Position numbers and translations under genes: made by a program. A stretch of DNA of 64,000 bases from Siphonodentalium dalli (Eukaryota > Mollusca > Scaphopoda > Gadilida > Siphonodentaliidae): assembly GCA_032622095.1 (NCBI GenBank), contig CP136064.1, positions 192,789,948 through 192,853,947 on the forward strand, written 5' to 3'. This document shows, in pieces, positions 11,791 through 24,399 of this stretch (position 1 is the first letter of the stretch; each line of letters begins with the position of its first letter). The notes under the pieces are model-generated. The model was given only the letters and a program-made list of their open reading frames with translations. It did not search any database and had not been told where the DNA came from.

Positions 11791-12859
11791 AGCGAACTAC
11801 ATGTAAGAACAAAAAGTTAGTCACACAATGCTACTATAGTCACACAGTGTTCCCTAGCCACACAATGCTATGAACTTAGGCAGCCACGCATTAGGTACCT
11901 TTCATTGGTATGGCTGTGAGTCTGTCTGTCCATCTGTAACAACTTTGAAGCTCTATATCTTGGTCATTGTCAGTCTGATTTTAATGTTCTTCGGTATGCT
12001 GATGAACCAACATGGGGGGGGGGGGAGGAAGTATTAACAAACTGCGGTTTCGACCATTGATTTTTTTGCAGAGTTCGGCCCCTATTGAGTAATGTGACTT
12101 CGTGTGAAAATGGATTTTACTCTTTACATGACTAAATCCTTCGGCACCCTACAGGCCACATCCCTCATCTGATTGTCACCAAACTTCATATGGATCTTTG
12201 CGGTTGCCTCTAGATGGGAGCTGTCAACTTTTTTCCCAAATTTTTTTTTAAAATGCGCCGGCAAAAATAACTACTTCGAGTGCGATTGTTCTCAATTTCT
12301 ATTTGATCACCATACCGGAGTTTCACATCACTTTAACAGGCACATCATCGGTTTTGTTATGAATGTATTATTTTACAAGTCTATAAATCTCCATCTCTTC
12401 AGCACTAACTGGAATAGATCACCGCATCACTTAAACTGGGTCAATGATTGTGCATCCCATGGAATATTATGTCAGTTAAACTGCAGCGGGTTACGGTCTA
12501 CTTGTGAAATCAATGTATATATGCATAGTATGTCAGTTTTATATATATGTATGGTACCCTTCCCCACTAATTACTGATTAGAAATTCGTACGAGAGCAAT
12601 TTCAACCTATTTGTGGTGTATAGTTTCTAACAAATGTTCTGTCAGGCATGAAATTTCCAACATCATTTTAAATGAAAACAATTTCATCATCACAATAAAA
12701 TCCCTTCGCTGAAACTTTTGAGTTTCCTTATTTTTAGCGCAACTCATCTTAAGACTTATTGTAAGCTTATGTTATCAGTACAGAATTTGTTTCATGGGGA
12801 ATTTCAGACCAGTGACTTTTGTTTTAAGGAGTGCTCGATGCGGGCTATCGTATTATGCT

Positions 12860-14014
12860 CAGGATTCGCAAAGTACCGTCAGTACCAGGAAATACAGTAT
12901 CGGCTCCGAATTGAGACCAGTACCGGAACCGCGGTACTGGTACCGGGGTACTGCCCATATATCCCCATAGATATTTTAAAATATGTGTAGGTGAATTATG
13001 TAGTTTTGAGAGGAGGGAGGGTTGATTTTCCACAGTGGAATAGATTAAAAAGGTGAATACTACATGATAGGTGAATAATGTATATTTCAACATACATGTA
13101 CATGCATTTTATGAAATTGTATGTGTTTATGAAGGTGCTTCTTCATGCCCTACCTCGGGAATGAGCTATAGATGCATTAGAATCGATACATTTTACTTTT
13201 CCCTTGTAGGCGAATAGAGTATATTTCAATATACAATGACGCATTTTATGAAATTGTATGTGTTTATGAAGGTGCTTCTTCGTACCACTGGTACTGCATC
13301 GGGAACGAGTTATTGATAAACCCTTGTAACTTGGGTCTTCGAGATAGTAGTCCAAAACTTTACTGCAGGTTCTTTAATTTGTTCTACAACCTGTAGTCAT
13401 GTTTGTTCGAATAAAACTCAATTGATTTTAGTAATACGATGTAAAGTCAATATATACACAATCACTTATGATACACGTACATATGTAACAGGTATGAAGC
13501 AGACAAGAACTATTAATATCTAACCAATTATTTTTGTCTCTGGAATTTGACCAGCATGGGGTGTAATATCCCAGCAGGGTCACATTAAAATAGCATAATG
13601 TCTGATCCCTGACATAACCAGGGAGTCAGCAGACATAACTGTTATCACAATGTGACAGAAACAATTCACACACCCTCGGGCCAGCATCGGTGTCAATGAA
13701 ATCTTGGTGTACTCAACAGCCAACATTCGGTCTGCGTTCACATAATATGATAGTTGTCCTGTAAATTTCTCACTATCACCACATGACACATATAATTAGT
13801 ACGACCCTCCAGTTTCGGAAAACATGTGTGCGATTAATGCTATACCAATATGATTGAATTCCGGTTCAAATATACAGACATATGACTGTTAACACTATTG
13901 ATAATGCTGTCACGCAATCCCGATTACTGGCGGTTCTGACTGAGAACCGGTATCGCATTTAAGCCGCATTTACCGTGGTTCCAATTCCGGTACTGGTACC
14001 CAATGCGAACCCTG
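12860..14014. mobile_element. hAT-type non-autonomous element (1.16 kb), TSD ATTATGCT
   Basis: A perfect 8-bp duplication ATTATGCT (12852-12859 and 14015-14022) flanks tips CAGGATTCGCA and TGCGAACCCTG. Subterminal regions on both sides contain many GGTACTGGTACC-type and ACCGGTA-type motifs, likely transposase-binding repeats. Two internal direct repeats (CATTTTATGAAATTGTATG at ~13104 and ~13242) are about 138 bases apart. No transposase ORF. Confidence 0.9.
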
Positions 14015-14084
14015 ATTATGCTGTTTGTGTGATAAATCATTTCATAATTTGGCCAATAAATGCATTAGGGGATTTCTGATAACC

Positions 14085-15010
14085 AAGTACCTCTTTGCAT
14101 GACTAAATCCTTCGGCACAACCTACAGGTCACATTCATCATCTGATCATCACCAAATGGATCTTTGGGATGACCTCTAGATGGGAGTTATAGATTTATAA
14201 AAGACATATTTGGCAGCAGCCATCTTGGATTTCAAATTTGAATCCATCAGCACACCCTGCAGCTCACATTTATTGGGGAATTGGGTTGAAAATTTACAGC
14301 CAATTGTTTATGATCACTTCAAGATTAATATATCGAATTTGACAATTTTCGATGAAAAACAAGGCCACCACTCCACATCCCACATCTCTCATCCGATCGT
14401 CACCAAACTTATTATGGATATTCTGTGACACGGCCATCTTGGATTTTACACTTTTTATTACTAAATCCTTTGGCAGACCTTTACAGGCCACAGCCCTCAT
14501 CCGATTGTCACTAAACTTCATATGGATCTTCGGGGTGACTATTAGATGGGAGCCATAAAAAATTTCAAAATTTCACTGGCAGCCATCTAGAAATTCACAC
14601 ATATATCAACCAGCTTGGGAACCTGTGATTTTGAGTTCAGTCGGACTCATTTTAGCAGAGTTTTTGCCATTTTTCGACATAGAATCATACATCCATGGAT
14701 GCATCTTTTGTCCGAGTCTGTATTTCGTCATTTTCCAGTTTTTGTTTAAACTTGGCACAAATATTAACCATCATTGGAACCTGTGATTCTGAGTTTGGTT
14801 GGACCCATTTCGGTGGAGTTAAATTCTTGCCATTTTTGCCGATTTTTATTGATGTTCAGTTTGTTAGTGCAATAACTTGAACAACTATTGACCGATTTTA
14901 ATAATGTTTGGCACAGGAGCTGGTTTTCAAAATATCTTGAACGAGTTTGAAAACCAGATTTGTCCAATTTTTTTCTACCGCAGTTATGGCCTTTAGTTTG
15001 CCAATTTTTT
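14085..15010. repeat. Decayed tandem-bearing repeats upstream of exon 1
   Basis: Segments with GCAGCAGCCATCTTGGATTT and CTCTTTGCATGACTAAATCC (to ~14580) relate to the 163-bp element. The following segment (GGAACCTGTGATT, TTTGTCCGAGTCTGTATTTC) relates to 1757-2506, and the last (GCAATAACTTGAACAACTAT) to 8168-9440. The related block at 12060-12250 lies on the other side of the hAT insertion, so the hAT may have split one array. Confidence 0.5.
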
Positions 15011-15484
15011 ATATTTTCAATATTTGAGGTTTCAGGATGATGACTTTTATTCCAAACATAGCCAATCCTTCATTCCGAACATAGCCAATCCTTCAGTTAG
15101 CCACCGTGTCCAGGACATTTTTGTCGGTCGACCATTTATTTATTTAGACGTAGAATTTAGTTATTATACTACTAATCAAAATGAAAGTAGCTATTGTTAA
15201 CACGTAGACAGTTGGATGCAAATTTAATTCAATGATTGTTACCAGAATCAAAGTTGTCATTTCTAAAAAAGCCCCCGGTCAATTAAAACCACCTGTTTCG
15301 AGGGATGTGTGGGTTAGCAGTCTTTTATTTAACCTATAATATGAATACTGTCAAGACTGGTAGTTCTGTATTAGGAGTAGACTTTGCTATACATTATGCT
15401 TTTGATCAAATGAACACCACAACCGCCGTGGTGGCTTTAGTTGTAGAACATATTTGCAGTTATATTTCTTATCTAATTTTGCAG

Positions 15485-15851
15485 GTGGCATCTGTGGAGT
15501 CCTATTTGCTTGTTGATGGTGCAGAAATGAATGGGAATCAACTCCATGTTGATCATCAGGTTCCTCGGCGATTCTCTGAGCAGCCCCCTGTTCTTAGTAA
15601 CCATGCTGCACAGTCATATGATGCAGACAGCCACATCGTGGAAATGGATCGGAGAGAATGCTTGGACCATCTAGGCAGTCTTGTTGACGACGTTGAGAAA
15701 ATGTTTGAGAAATCCAAATCATTTAATCTCGCTTCATTGTCGGGGGAGTCTCAGGCAGTTCCCGCTCGTCGCAGTGACGTGAACAACTCTGTGGAAGAAA
15801 TCCCACAAGTCGATAGCGATAGGAGGCATTTTTGTGAAGAAGACTTCAGGA
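15485..15851 (+). CDS. SLC4 anion exchanger (AE2/AE3-like), exon 1 of the recognised series
   Basis: This is the most upstream exon I can connect to the anion-exchanger gene. It follows a pyrimidine-rich acceptor ending TTTTGCAG and ends at donor GA|GTGAGT, in phase 1. It encodes about 122 residues with an amphipathic stretch (RRECLDHLGSLVDDVEKMFE) and ends in the block EEDFR, which continues in the next exon as SHRRASFPHIHQPL. From family knowledge, vertebrate AE2 has a matching EEDF plus His-rich segment near its N-terminus. The open frame runs upstream to an ATG at 15305, but that stretch looks intronic and precedes a good acceptor. The first ATG inside the exon is at 15527. Whether translation starts there or in an unseen upstream exon is undecided. 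The product is a plasma-membrane Cl-/HCO3- exchanger whose N-terminal half is cytosolic. Confidence 0.8.
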
Positions 15852-15995
15852 GTGAGTACCTTCACACTTAGATCATTTCATGAATCTCTACTCTGGCTTT
15901 GCATGTAGAGATCATACTCCATCAGTTCAAAACCCTTTTTGTCGCGTTCTGAGGATCAAAATACCTCTATGAAATACTCAGAAACAGGAGAGGTA

Positions 15996-16167
15996 CTGTA
16001 ATGCCCTAAATAATCAACCCCTTAACCACAGCAGAATTATGGGTAACTTTTCAGGATTTAGTCGGAAATATGGCTTGTTGCCATTCATCGGAAAGCTCTA
16101 ACTGAATCCTGAAAAGTTACCCATAATTCTGTTATGGTTAAGGGGTTGATTACTTAGGGCATTACTG
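15996..16167. mobile_element. TA-type palindromic MITE, complete copy
   Basis: This copy is flanked by TA. It has the variant tip CTGTAATGCCC and TCAACCCCTTAACC in place of TCGACTCCTTAACC. The central part of the right half is deleted (172 bp against 209). It lies in intron 1, about 145 bases after exon 1. Confidence 0.9.
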
Positions 16168-16825
16168 TATGCCTTGCAAAGACATGCATGTCAGAGAGAC
16201 CAAAACTAACGAGTATTTTTTCTCTATTATGTTAATAGAGTTTTCTGTTATAGTTTCTTCCTGAATCTCTTCTCTGGCTATGCCAATAGAGATCATGCTC
16301 TATCAGTTTAAAACCTGGGAACGTTTTGATGTTCTGACAGGAAAGTTTATAACATTGAATAATCAGTGCAGGTAATATATTGATACACTTGTTATCGAAA
16401 GCGCTAGACCATTTTATGATATTCAAGTGATTGAGTACCTCCCTGGAGGATCATCCTCGCCTAATTTTAATATTTTTTTAGTTAATACATATTCCTTAAT
16501 AATGCATTTCACTGTAGTGAAGGTACCAGCTCGAGATTGCATGATTTAAAGTGACTATGGTAAGCAATTTTGCTTTGCGTCGCTTACAATCATAGAATTT
16601 CTCCTGGGTAATCAAGTCAATGTTTATTGCAATATCGGCTCACAAAATTAACAAATATCTTGTATTGGGACCTCCCCTTACTGTGAATTTGAAATAGATT
16701 ATTGAGGAACAAGAAATATATTCCCTACGTTGTTTGTTCATTTTCATAAAATTCCCTGTCAGAACTTAAAAAAGTTTCCTGGTTTTGAACAGGTGGAATA
16801 TGATCTCTCCGGGCATAGCCAGATA

Positions 16826-17006
16826 CAGTAATGCCCTAAATATTCGACACCACAGCAGTCTAAGCAGAATTATGGGTAATTTTTCAAGATTTAGTTGGAA
16901 ATATGGCTTGTTGCCATTCATCGGAAAGCCATATTTCAGGCTAAATTCTGAAAAATTACCCATAATTCTGCTGTGGTTAAAGGGTCGATTATTTAGGGCA
17001 TTACTG
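16826..17006. mobile_element. TA-type palindromic MITE, complete copy
   Basis: This copy is flanked by TA (16824-16825 and 17007-17008), with tips CAGTAATGCCC and GGGCATTACTG. The left arm has a rearranged CACCACAGCAGTCTAAGCAG segment. It is the second copy within about 700 bases of intron 1. Confidence 0.9.
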
Positions 17007-17940
17007 TACTCATGATATGATCAACTTCACACCCAGACTATTTAAAAACCAACGATAATCTTATGAGATTTACATTTGTGGAAATTCAGATTTGATTTAC
17101 ATGTATGTAATTAGACATATCTCAGAATGGGTGCTATTTCATTTGTTTTGCACGCAACAGCTCATTGCAAGGTGGAATGCATCTCTTTAAAAATCTGATA
17201 ACAATTACAACCACAGCTTTAAAGATTGGTTATATTTAAATTGAGAGATTGGAGGTCAATGATGTGTTGACAATTTCCTCATGCATCGTAAAACACAACA
17301 TCTTTTGTAATACAGAATACAGGGGACATATAATTTTTAATTCATTACTTAGTATTCTCATTGCAATCTAGGAGATATTATCTTTGATTTTATCAACCAT
17401 TTCCTATGAAATTCCCTGATAAAATTGGCGATAACGAATTGGCAATAAAAATATCTGCATCATTAGTGCAGTTGCAGTACAAGGCGCGTATGACGTATTT
17501 GACTGGTTCAAAATCATGCATGAACTGACGTCACATCAATCGCATGCACAATCAAAACAACATTCCAATGAATATTCTTGCGCATTATAAACAAACAGTT
17601 GTTAGATTTTAACATTATTTGATTGCCTCCCATCGTGGGTATTATTGTAAAATATATCACAAATAAATCATATTTGTTGAGTATTTATTATATAATTAGA
17701 TAAAAATGCAGGTGTAAGATATTTTGTCCATTGAATTCAATTTCCGTTAGGTATATTCGCATGAACTTGCAGGTTGGGAGAATTAAGCAAATGCAGCTGA
17801 TCGTGTGACACTGATATATTTAGCAGGTTGGGAGAATTTACACAAGAAAGCAAATCGTCGAACACAACAAATTCAACGATTTTGGCATTTAAAAAACTCA
17901 TAAAATGTAATTTGTGTGATGAATTCAGTCATACGAATGG

Positions 17941-18125
17941 TAAATAAATGTGTTATGTACACAATATGTTTGTGACGATTCATCTATCGAGACTCGGCTA
18001 GTTATCGTGGCCACATAGCGACTTGGTGACCAAAGTTGCCCCGTCGCTATATATGGCCACGAAAACTAGCCTTGACTTGATACATGAATCGATACAAACA
18101 CATTGTGTATATAACACATATTTAT
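17941..18125. mobile_element. Fold-back element (~185 bp) in intron 1
   Basis: Arms AAATAAATGTGTTATGTACA-CAATATGTTTGTG and its inverse enclose GATTCAT-TATCGAGACTC/GACTTGAT-CATGAATC and GTGGCCACATAGCGAC/GTCGCTATATATGGCCAC, with a 20-base loop (TTGGTGACCAAAGTTGCCCC). The arms diverge by about 15%. Confidence 0.75.
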
Positions 18126-18889
18126 TTTATCGGCCAATGATATTTATTACAGATTAATTGTTCGCATCCTGTTGTTTTTATAAACACTACTAAATACTAC
18201 GATTATCACAAACAGTTACTACACCTCGACAGACCGAAATTCTGTCAGAACTCAGAACAATCCACAACCCAAGTTCTCAACCAATGAGTAGTGAGGATGA
18301 CCCAACAACAAGTTCTAGAAAGCAAACTCTTCTTGGGGTCAGTCAGTTCTCTATAAACCAGCATTGTGTCACCTCACTCCACTTGAGTTGAGACCTACTG
18401 ATTTCTTCCAATTGATCTCCATCTCTGCCCTGATCGATGATGGTTCTCTAATCCTCCAATTTTATAGACTCCCAATCCTGGATTTATTGTAAATGTAAGT
18501 ACCTATGTGTATCACCATGAAATTCTTTTAAGGTTCTAATCTAGCACTAAATCATGAAGGTGCTTGAACCCTGAGTTTCCTTCTCGGGTGCTGAGTATCA
18601 TCACCCTTTCCTGGCATAATGAAGATCAGTCAATTTTGAGGCCTGGAGGGAGTTGCTTGGTTTGAGCCGACTATCAAGTGAGGTAATGGCTACCCAATAA
18701 AATGGTGACCAGGTTTATTAAACTTTTGACAAATTTATTTTGTCTGACTTCCTCAACAATGTTGTGTATGATGGCCAGTTAAAATTAATGCATTTTCAAT
18801 CATAACCCATGTTTGGCATAGCTACCTCAACTCGACCACGCATCTCTGATGTGATTCTTGTATATAATTTTGTACTCTTGTCTTGGTAG

Positions 18890-19110
18890 GTCACAGAAGA
18901 GCTTCCTTTCCACATATCCATCAACCCCTCCGAGAAATAAGATCAAGTGTGTCTATAGCAAAATCAAAGAGTTCCAAGGAGTTCAAAGAGAAGAGAAAGA
19001 AAAAGAAAAAGAATCAACCTGGATTGAAATCTAAATCAGGCCCTTACCCGTCGAAGTCAGCATCACAGCTTAGCCCCAGTATTCCTGAGGTTGAGGTTGA
19101 GGCATATGAT
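18890..19110 (+). CDS. SLC4 anion exchanger, exon 2 (His/Ser block and Lys-rich tract)
   Basis: The acceptor is TCTTGGTAG and the donor is GAT|GTAAGT. The leading GT joins the phase-1 A of the previous exon to make Ser, giving EEDFR-SHRRASFPHIHQPLRE, a pattern shared with AE2-type N-termini. Residues 25-45 of the exon are a strongly basic run (KEFKEKRKKKKKNQ), followed by a Ser/Pro-rich stretch and acidic EVEVEAYD. It ends in phase 0, so the next exon enters in frame with DDHEERDE. The basic tract lies in the disordered cytosolic leader and has no assigned function. The frame stays open for about 130 bases beyond the donor, but that part lacks coding character. Confidence 0.85.
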
Positions 19111-19202
19111 GTAAGTATATCAACTGCTAGCCTAAAAATCAGAATGCATTCAACTCAAAATTTTATAAGCAAAGATATTGTTCACTGGTATTATTATGTT
19201 TC

Positions 19203-19385
19203 AACCCTTTCGGTACAAAATGGATTCTCTTGGGGGAGGGGGTGACGACAGAAGGCGAAAAGATAATACAAGAACAAGTTCATAACGATAGGTGGCAATT
19301 GTTCCGATAATAAGTTGAACTTATTAATTTATTTATTTACTGAATATCTCCTAAAGGAACTACTCATCAATGAGTATCAAAAGGG
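19203..19385. mobile_element. TTAA-type MITE, inverse orientation, decayed, just after exon 2
   Basis: Ends read CAACCCTTTCGGTACAAAAT and AAAAGGGTTAAT. Internal AGGAACTACTCATCAATGAG and AATAAGTTGAACTTATT match the family in inverse order. It starts about 90 bases after the donor of exon 2. Confidence 0.65.
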
Positions 19386-19527
19386 TTAATGAGGCCTATA
19401 AAGTTGTTGGGCTATCATCATGGAGTTTTTCCACTGTGGAAATATTGAAAGTTTTGGTTTTCTTGGCAACTCTGTGAAGCTGGAAAAATTACATGTTGGG
19501 CCTTATATTTCGCACAAAACAAATAAG

Positions 19528-20647
19528 CAGGGTTCACAATATCATAGATAAAATTGGCCAATGTGCAATTTTTTTCAAAAATGGCACAAAGAAATTACAT
19601 TTGGCCAAAAATAGTTTTTTTTCACCACGTCGGTTCATTTAGACTTGTGCATGCTGATGTAAGTGGCTCTCTGAATGGTTGTCACTACTTCGGTTCTCTA
19701 TTTTCCACTAATCATGTCACGCATACCATAGAAGATGTGTCAGTGTAGGAATACGTGATGCGGTCGGGGAAAACCCTGCACTATTTTTCGCTTTCGTCTG
19801 AAGACGATAAAACAAAATAATCATAATGCCCAGCGGAAAGAGCAAATATAATCCAAACTGGAAAAAAACACAAATTATAGTAATTTGCTTGTCCTATCAT
19901 TATCTAATTAAAAATAACTACTTTTCAATATAATACTCATTGCTACAATATGAACCACATTTAGTATCATGTAGAATTGTAGATAGCATATTTTTCTTGG
20001 CATTTTCAAGATTGTTTACATTTATCAGTGAATTTATTTTATAATTCTCAAACTAATTAAATGGATCAAGATATGATTTAATGATCTATGCCCAAAGTAC
20101 ATGTATATGGAGCAGTGCGGACAAACAAAATATTGTTTCAATATGGCTATACTTTGGGATCAGTAACTTGCATAAACCAGATAGTGCAAATTGGTTTTGA
20201 ATTGAGACCACTTGTGCAGCTTGATGACAAGTTGATGTAGAAATATATTAGTTACAGTAGTAAGACTGTACCTGTACTACCACACTGACAGATTCACAGA
20301 AACAAGGTCGAATAATATTTACATATTGATTATTGACAGATGACTGTCCTTGAAAACCCTTGAAATTTGAGTATATGCCTCCTTGAAAACCCTTGAATGT
20401 CATAAGGCTGAATGGTAGATATTGTCTAGTAACAATGGTGGGATTAAAGAAGTCTAGACATGGTATTTGAAGGTATGGATATAATTATATAGAATGTTAT
20501 ATGTTAAATAAAACAAAAATATTCATTATTTGTGTGACCAGAAAATGAGGATTTAATTTGGCCAAATTTTCTTTTTAGTTTGGCCAAAAAAAAATCAGAA
20601 TTGGCAAAAAAATGGCCAAAAGATGTTTTGGCCCAGCGTGAACACTG
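19528..20647. mobile_element. hAT-type non-autonomous element (1.12 kb), TSD CAAATAAG, in intron 2
   Basis: A perfect 8-bp duplication CAAATAAG (19520-19527 and 20648-20655) flanks tips CAGGGTTCAC and GTGAACACTG. Subterminal DNA carries repeated TTGGCCAAAA motifs on both sides. In length and in GCCAAA/GTTCGCGCTGG features it resembles the element at 55623-56740 and the partial one at 63758. No transposase ORF. Confidence 0.9.
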
Positions 20648-21147
20648 CAAATAAGAAGTTGGACCAAAATAATAAAAGTTCAAGATCTAGGATTTGAGCC
20701 GGACTCGTGACTTTGATAATCTAACGAGAACAGGATCACAATGAGCTATCGCCCCTCTATGATGACATGATACATTGTGAAATATAATTTCTATGTATAT
20801 GATAAAAGCTGAAAACTGTACATTATTTCGAGGTTGTTCCATTGGCATGAAATAATGGGACAGGTTGCAGCGATTATCTGGCTTAAAACATGGCATCATC
20901 CAAACCGACACCTGATCAGAATGGATTAACCCAAAATTGTATTACCTCATGATAGTTCAAGTAGATTCATTTTGGTAGAAAAATATTGTTTTGAAAGCAG
21001 AAGTGTTGTTTTGGAAGAGTATCCAGTGCCCTAGCTGTTCAATGAAGCCACAAGTTTGACCATGTACCTTTGTTTTACTTAATATTTAGTTTTTGAATAT
21101 TTGCATGACAATCAATGCTGAAATGAGCCATTTTTGCATCACCTTAA

Positions 21148-21393
21148 ACTTTCCATGGCTGGAGCTTCCTGAAATTTTGCGAAAACCCTGTGTCAATGCA
21201 TTTTCTTATATATGCGAGTCTCCCATAGGGAGCCACTCATATATAAGAGAAAATATTGGCTTAACAATACTTACCTTCACCTTGTAAGCCAGTAAATTCT
21301 CTTATATATGCTAGGCTCCCATACAGAAGAGAATCCACTGGCACAGGATCTTTAATGCTGCACCAGCTCAGCTCCCCTCATGATTTCAAATTC
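21148..21393. mobile_element. TTAA-type multi-hairpin element (GCATTCTCTTATATATGCGAG family)
   Basis: It starts at TTAA with AACTTTCCATGGCTGGAGC and contains two successive palindromes built on TCTTATATATGCGAG and its inverse, separated by TTACCTTCACCTTGTAAGCC. The right end GCTCCCCTCATGATTTCA is degenerate. Related copies: 32660, 55594/56749, 60616 and 61315; single-palindrome relatives at 34104, 47948 and 48234. Confidence 0.75.
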
Positions 21394-22091
21394 CACACAA
21401 ATCGCACGTGTCATGATATGCCAGACATGATTTCTGGGCATGATGTAGTCCACAGTTCGGCATGGCCTGGGTTTACTTACTTAGCGTATACCATATGTGT
21501 TCGTGTTTGAATTTTTGTCAGACATATTTGTTACGATTGTTGTGAAACCGGAGTGCCTCATACTGTAGACCCATCTCGATGGGCATCTTTGATTGGGTAA
21601 CTTCTCGGTTTACTGAGAAAGTTGTTGCAAAAATCGTCAAAGTGAGTTGAAATGATGATCAATTTTATCAAGCGTTCGTTACGTTGGGCTTATGAAAACT
21701 TGCTTTTAATGATTTTTCCCTCAAACGGGACACATATACTGAGAGGGATTCTATAGGCGATTGATGCAAGTTCGAGAATTTGAGGCGATGTACACGAAAG
21801 CTCACGTTAACAATGATGTCAATTTGATGAACAAGCAAAGTTCACAGGTCTGCGGGATTTATCTGCTGAGCTACAGCGAGTCCTGACGCGAGTACTCGTA
21901 TCATGCCTTCATCACCGATTCCGATTTTAAGCTTGGTTGCTTTTTTATGTTGCATCAGTGTTAAGGCAATAATACAATAATTTTCTGAATATCCCTCAAA
22001 AATGAATAATAGACCATTCCAATGTACACTTTTGTATCTGAATGCGTGAGTCCATTTAGTAAAGAAAGTGTTAAATTTGTTGTCTCTGCAG

Positions 22092-22512
22092 GATGATCAT
22101 GAAGAGCGAGATGAAACTGACCACTTATTGGCAGAGGAGGTAGAAGATTTCAATCTCCCAGGTGACTCTGACAGTACGTCAGATGATTTCTACAGCTCGA
22201 CTAGTGACAGTGGAGCGATTCGAGAAACAGCAATATTATCAGATGGCACCGATGATGATGGCGATGTCCAGAAGAAAAAGGATAATCTTAATCTGGATAT
22301 TCCTAAAATAGGTTTTTATATCGGAGATGACTCCAGGTCGGCACCATCAAGTAAAGCTGATGACCTTGATGTCATAACCCCAATGACTGGTGAAACAGAG
22401 AAATTTGATCCTTATTTTGGTGATGATGAGCCAGCCCTGTCCAGGAAATCTTCACTTGTTAAGAATAAACCCAGCAAAATGCCTAGTGATGGACAAGTTA
22501 GATTCCAGATCG
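22092..22512 (+). CDS. SLC4 anion exchanger, exon 3 (acidic Ser/Asp-rich exon)
   Basis: The acceptor is TGTCTCTGCAG and the donor is ATCG|GTAAGA. The exon encodes 140 residues plus one base (phase 1). The protein is very acidic and Ser-rich (DDHEERDETDHLLAEEVEDF, then SDSTSDDFYSSTSDSG), with a repeated idea of a short hydrophobic/Gly motif followed by DD (IGFYIGDD, DPYFGDD, VRFQIG). It is the largest exon seen and probably disordered, with many potential casein-kinase-type Ser sites (inference). From family knowledge, the N-terminal leader of AE2/AE3 is acidic and poorly conserved. A decayed TTAA-type repeat ends only about 17 bases upstream of the acceptor, so repeat DNA abuts the splice site. 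Confidence 0.85.
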
Positions 22513-23108
22513 GTAAGATTTAACCCTTTGAACCTATAACTTCAAACTATTTTGCTGCTCGTAATCTCAAAATATTTGCATAATAAATGTACATTTCGCG
22601 CCTTTGAGTTCTCCGTCAATACATGGTTGAATCGTGCATGATTAATATAATAGTGAATTGGCTTTGCTTTGCCGATAAAATATTCTTTACAACAAAATCA
22701 CAATTGCATTGTGCTATATATGTGATTATTATTATCATATTTCAAATGGTAATCTTGTGACCCCCAAACACTGTATTTGGTTGTTTGGGAATTTCCCAGG
22801 AAAATTGGTGGACGCAAAACAAATTGTGAAGGAATGAAAAGTTCTACGATGACCATGTCACAAGTTGACAAAATTACAAACCTAATGCAAAATAATCGAG
22901 TCAGTGATGGTTCGAATAAAAAAATGAAAATGAAATGGACTATTTAAGTCATATTGTTCTGATGAATAAGGGATTGAGTTTGAGAATATATATGTGTACA
23001 GCTACTATGGCCACGATGATAGGTCAATATCAATAAAATACCACCAACTTTCCAACAGGGAATTTGGCAATAATAGCGATGTTGGCATGGTAACCATCTA
23101 ACCATGAT

Positions 23109-23585
23109 TTAAAGGTACTCAACCCGTAAAGAGGGTCCCCATCTCAACAGATTCCAACAACAACAATCCGATCAGAGGGTCCTATATTACTATTTCTTTG
23201 GCTTTGGGGGTAACAAATATTTGATTCGAGTCGAGGAACCCATCAAACAAAGCTCAGAGTTATTAGATATTGATTTTTGAAAATTCTTATGTTCTCGAGA
23301 TGAGTACTTATAACTGCCGTCAATTTGGTAACATGCTCGAGATTTTACGCCAAAATTCTATTCAAACAGACAAGGATGGATAACTCTATAATCAAGTGGT
23401 AACAATTGACTACGTACTGGGCCAGAAAGAATTCCCGATAATGAAAAATAATAGATTTCTAAAATCGATATCTAACAAATCTGAGCTTTGATGGGTGACT
23501 TCCTCGACTCGAATCAAATATTTTTGACCCCCGAAGCCATTGAAATAGTAATTGAGAGGAGTTTTATCGGGTTGAGTACCTTTAA
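23109..23585. mobile_element. Fold-back element with TTAAAGGTACTCAACCCG arms, in intron 3
   Basis: Arms 23109-23285 and 23415-23585 are inverted copies. Shared text includes GGTACTCAACCCG at the tips and AAATATTTGATTCGAGTCGA and AAAGCTCAGA inside. The loop is unrelated sequence. A 76-codon ORF on the - strand is a by-product. Confidence 0.75.
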
Positions 23586-24399
23586 CTACCCTATATGATA
23601 ATCCAAAAAGTAAAATGTACATGCCAGTTGACTGAGGCATTCTAAAAAAATATGAATGTAATACATTGACAATTGTTTCTTATTGGGGATGCTTAAACTT
23701 TTATATGGAACTAAAATTTAAAAAACATGCATCTACAGTATAGCTTGGGAGCCCAGGGTAATAGGACATTAGAATAGGGGCGAACAGTGTTGGAAGAGAT
23801 AATACTCTATAGCTCTACCTGGGGAGTGACTGATTGTGAATGAACATTTGCAGGAAGAGCCTGTATTGCAGATATTCTCTAAGTCTGATATTTTAGCCAT
23901 GTATGTCAATTTTGCGGTAAGTTAACACCTAGAATTGACTTAATCAGCTATGAATATGCAAATTAGCCCTAATGTACAATTTAGAATGCGACAAGAACCA
24001 GTCTAACACTTGTTTATTCAGAAACAGTATTTCCGCAGATATAAAAAAATAACAAGATTTTTCATTGACTTATTGTCTTTATTTGGATTTAGGTGTACAC
24101 ATATTAAAGTTTATAATTAATTTTAAAAGCCATCTGGAATTGCCTTTATTCTTTCAAAGAAATTGTGTGGAAAGAAACTGTTGCCCATGGCACTAAAATA
24201 GTAATTCCTGTATGATTTCACAGTTATGGTATGCTCCACCATTTGAAAATCTTAGAACAAAATTGAAAAATAGCTGAAAATTTTCTTGAATTGCCTTGAA
24301 ATTTATAATAAAGGGCCTTCAATAACTTGAAAATTAGAAATTAGAGTGAATTAGAATTCTTTTAGATCATGAGAGTTTTAATGCTTTCATTGTTTTCAG

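Noticed and set aside
15305-15484. N-terminal extension of exon 1 from the ATG at 15305
   Set aside because: It looks like intron sequence and ends in a good acceptor (CTAATTTTGCAG), so the exon more likely starts at 15485.
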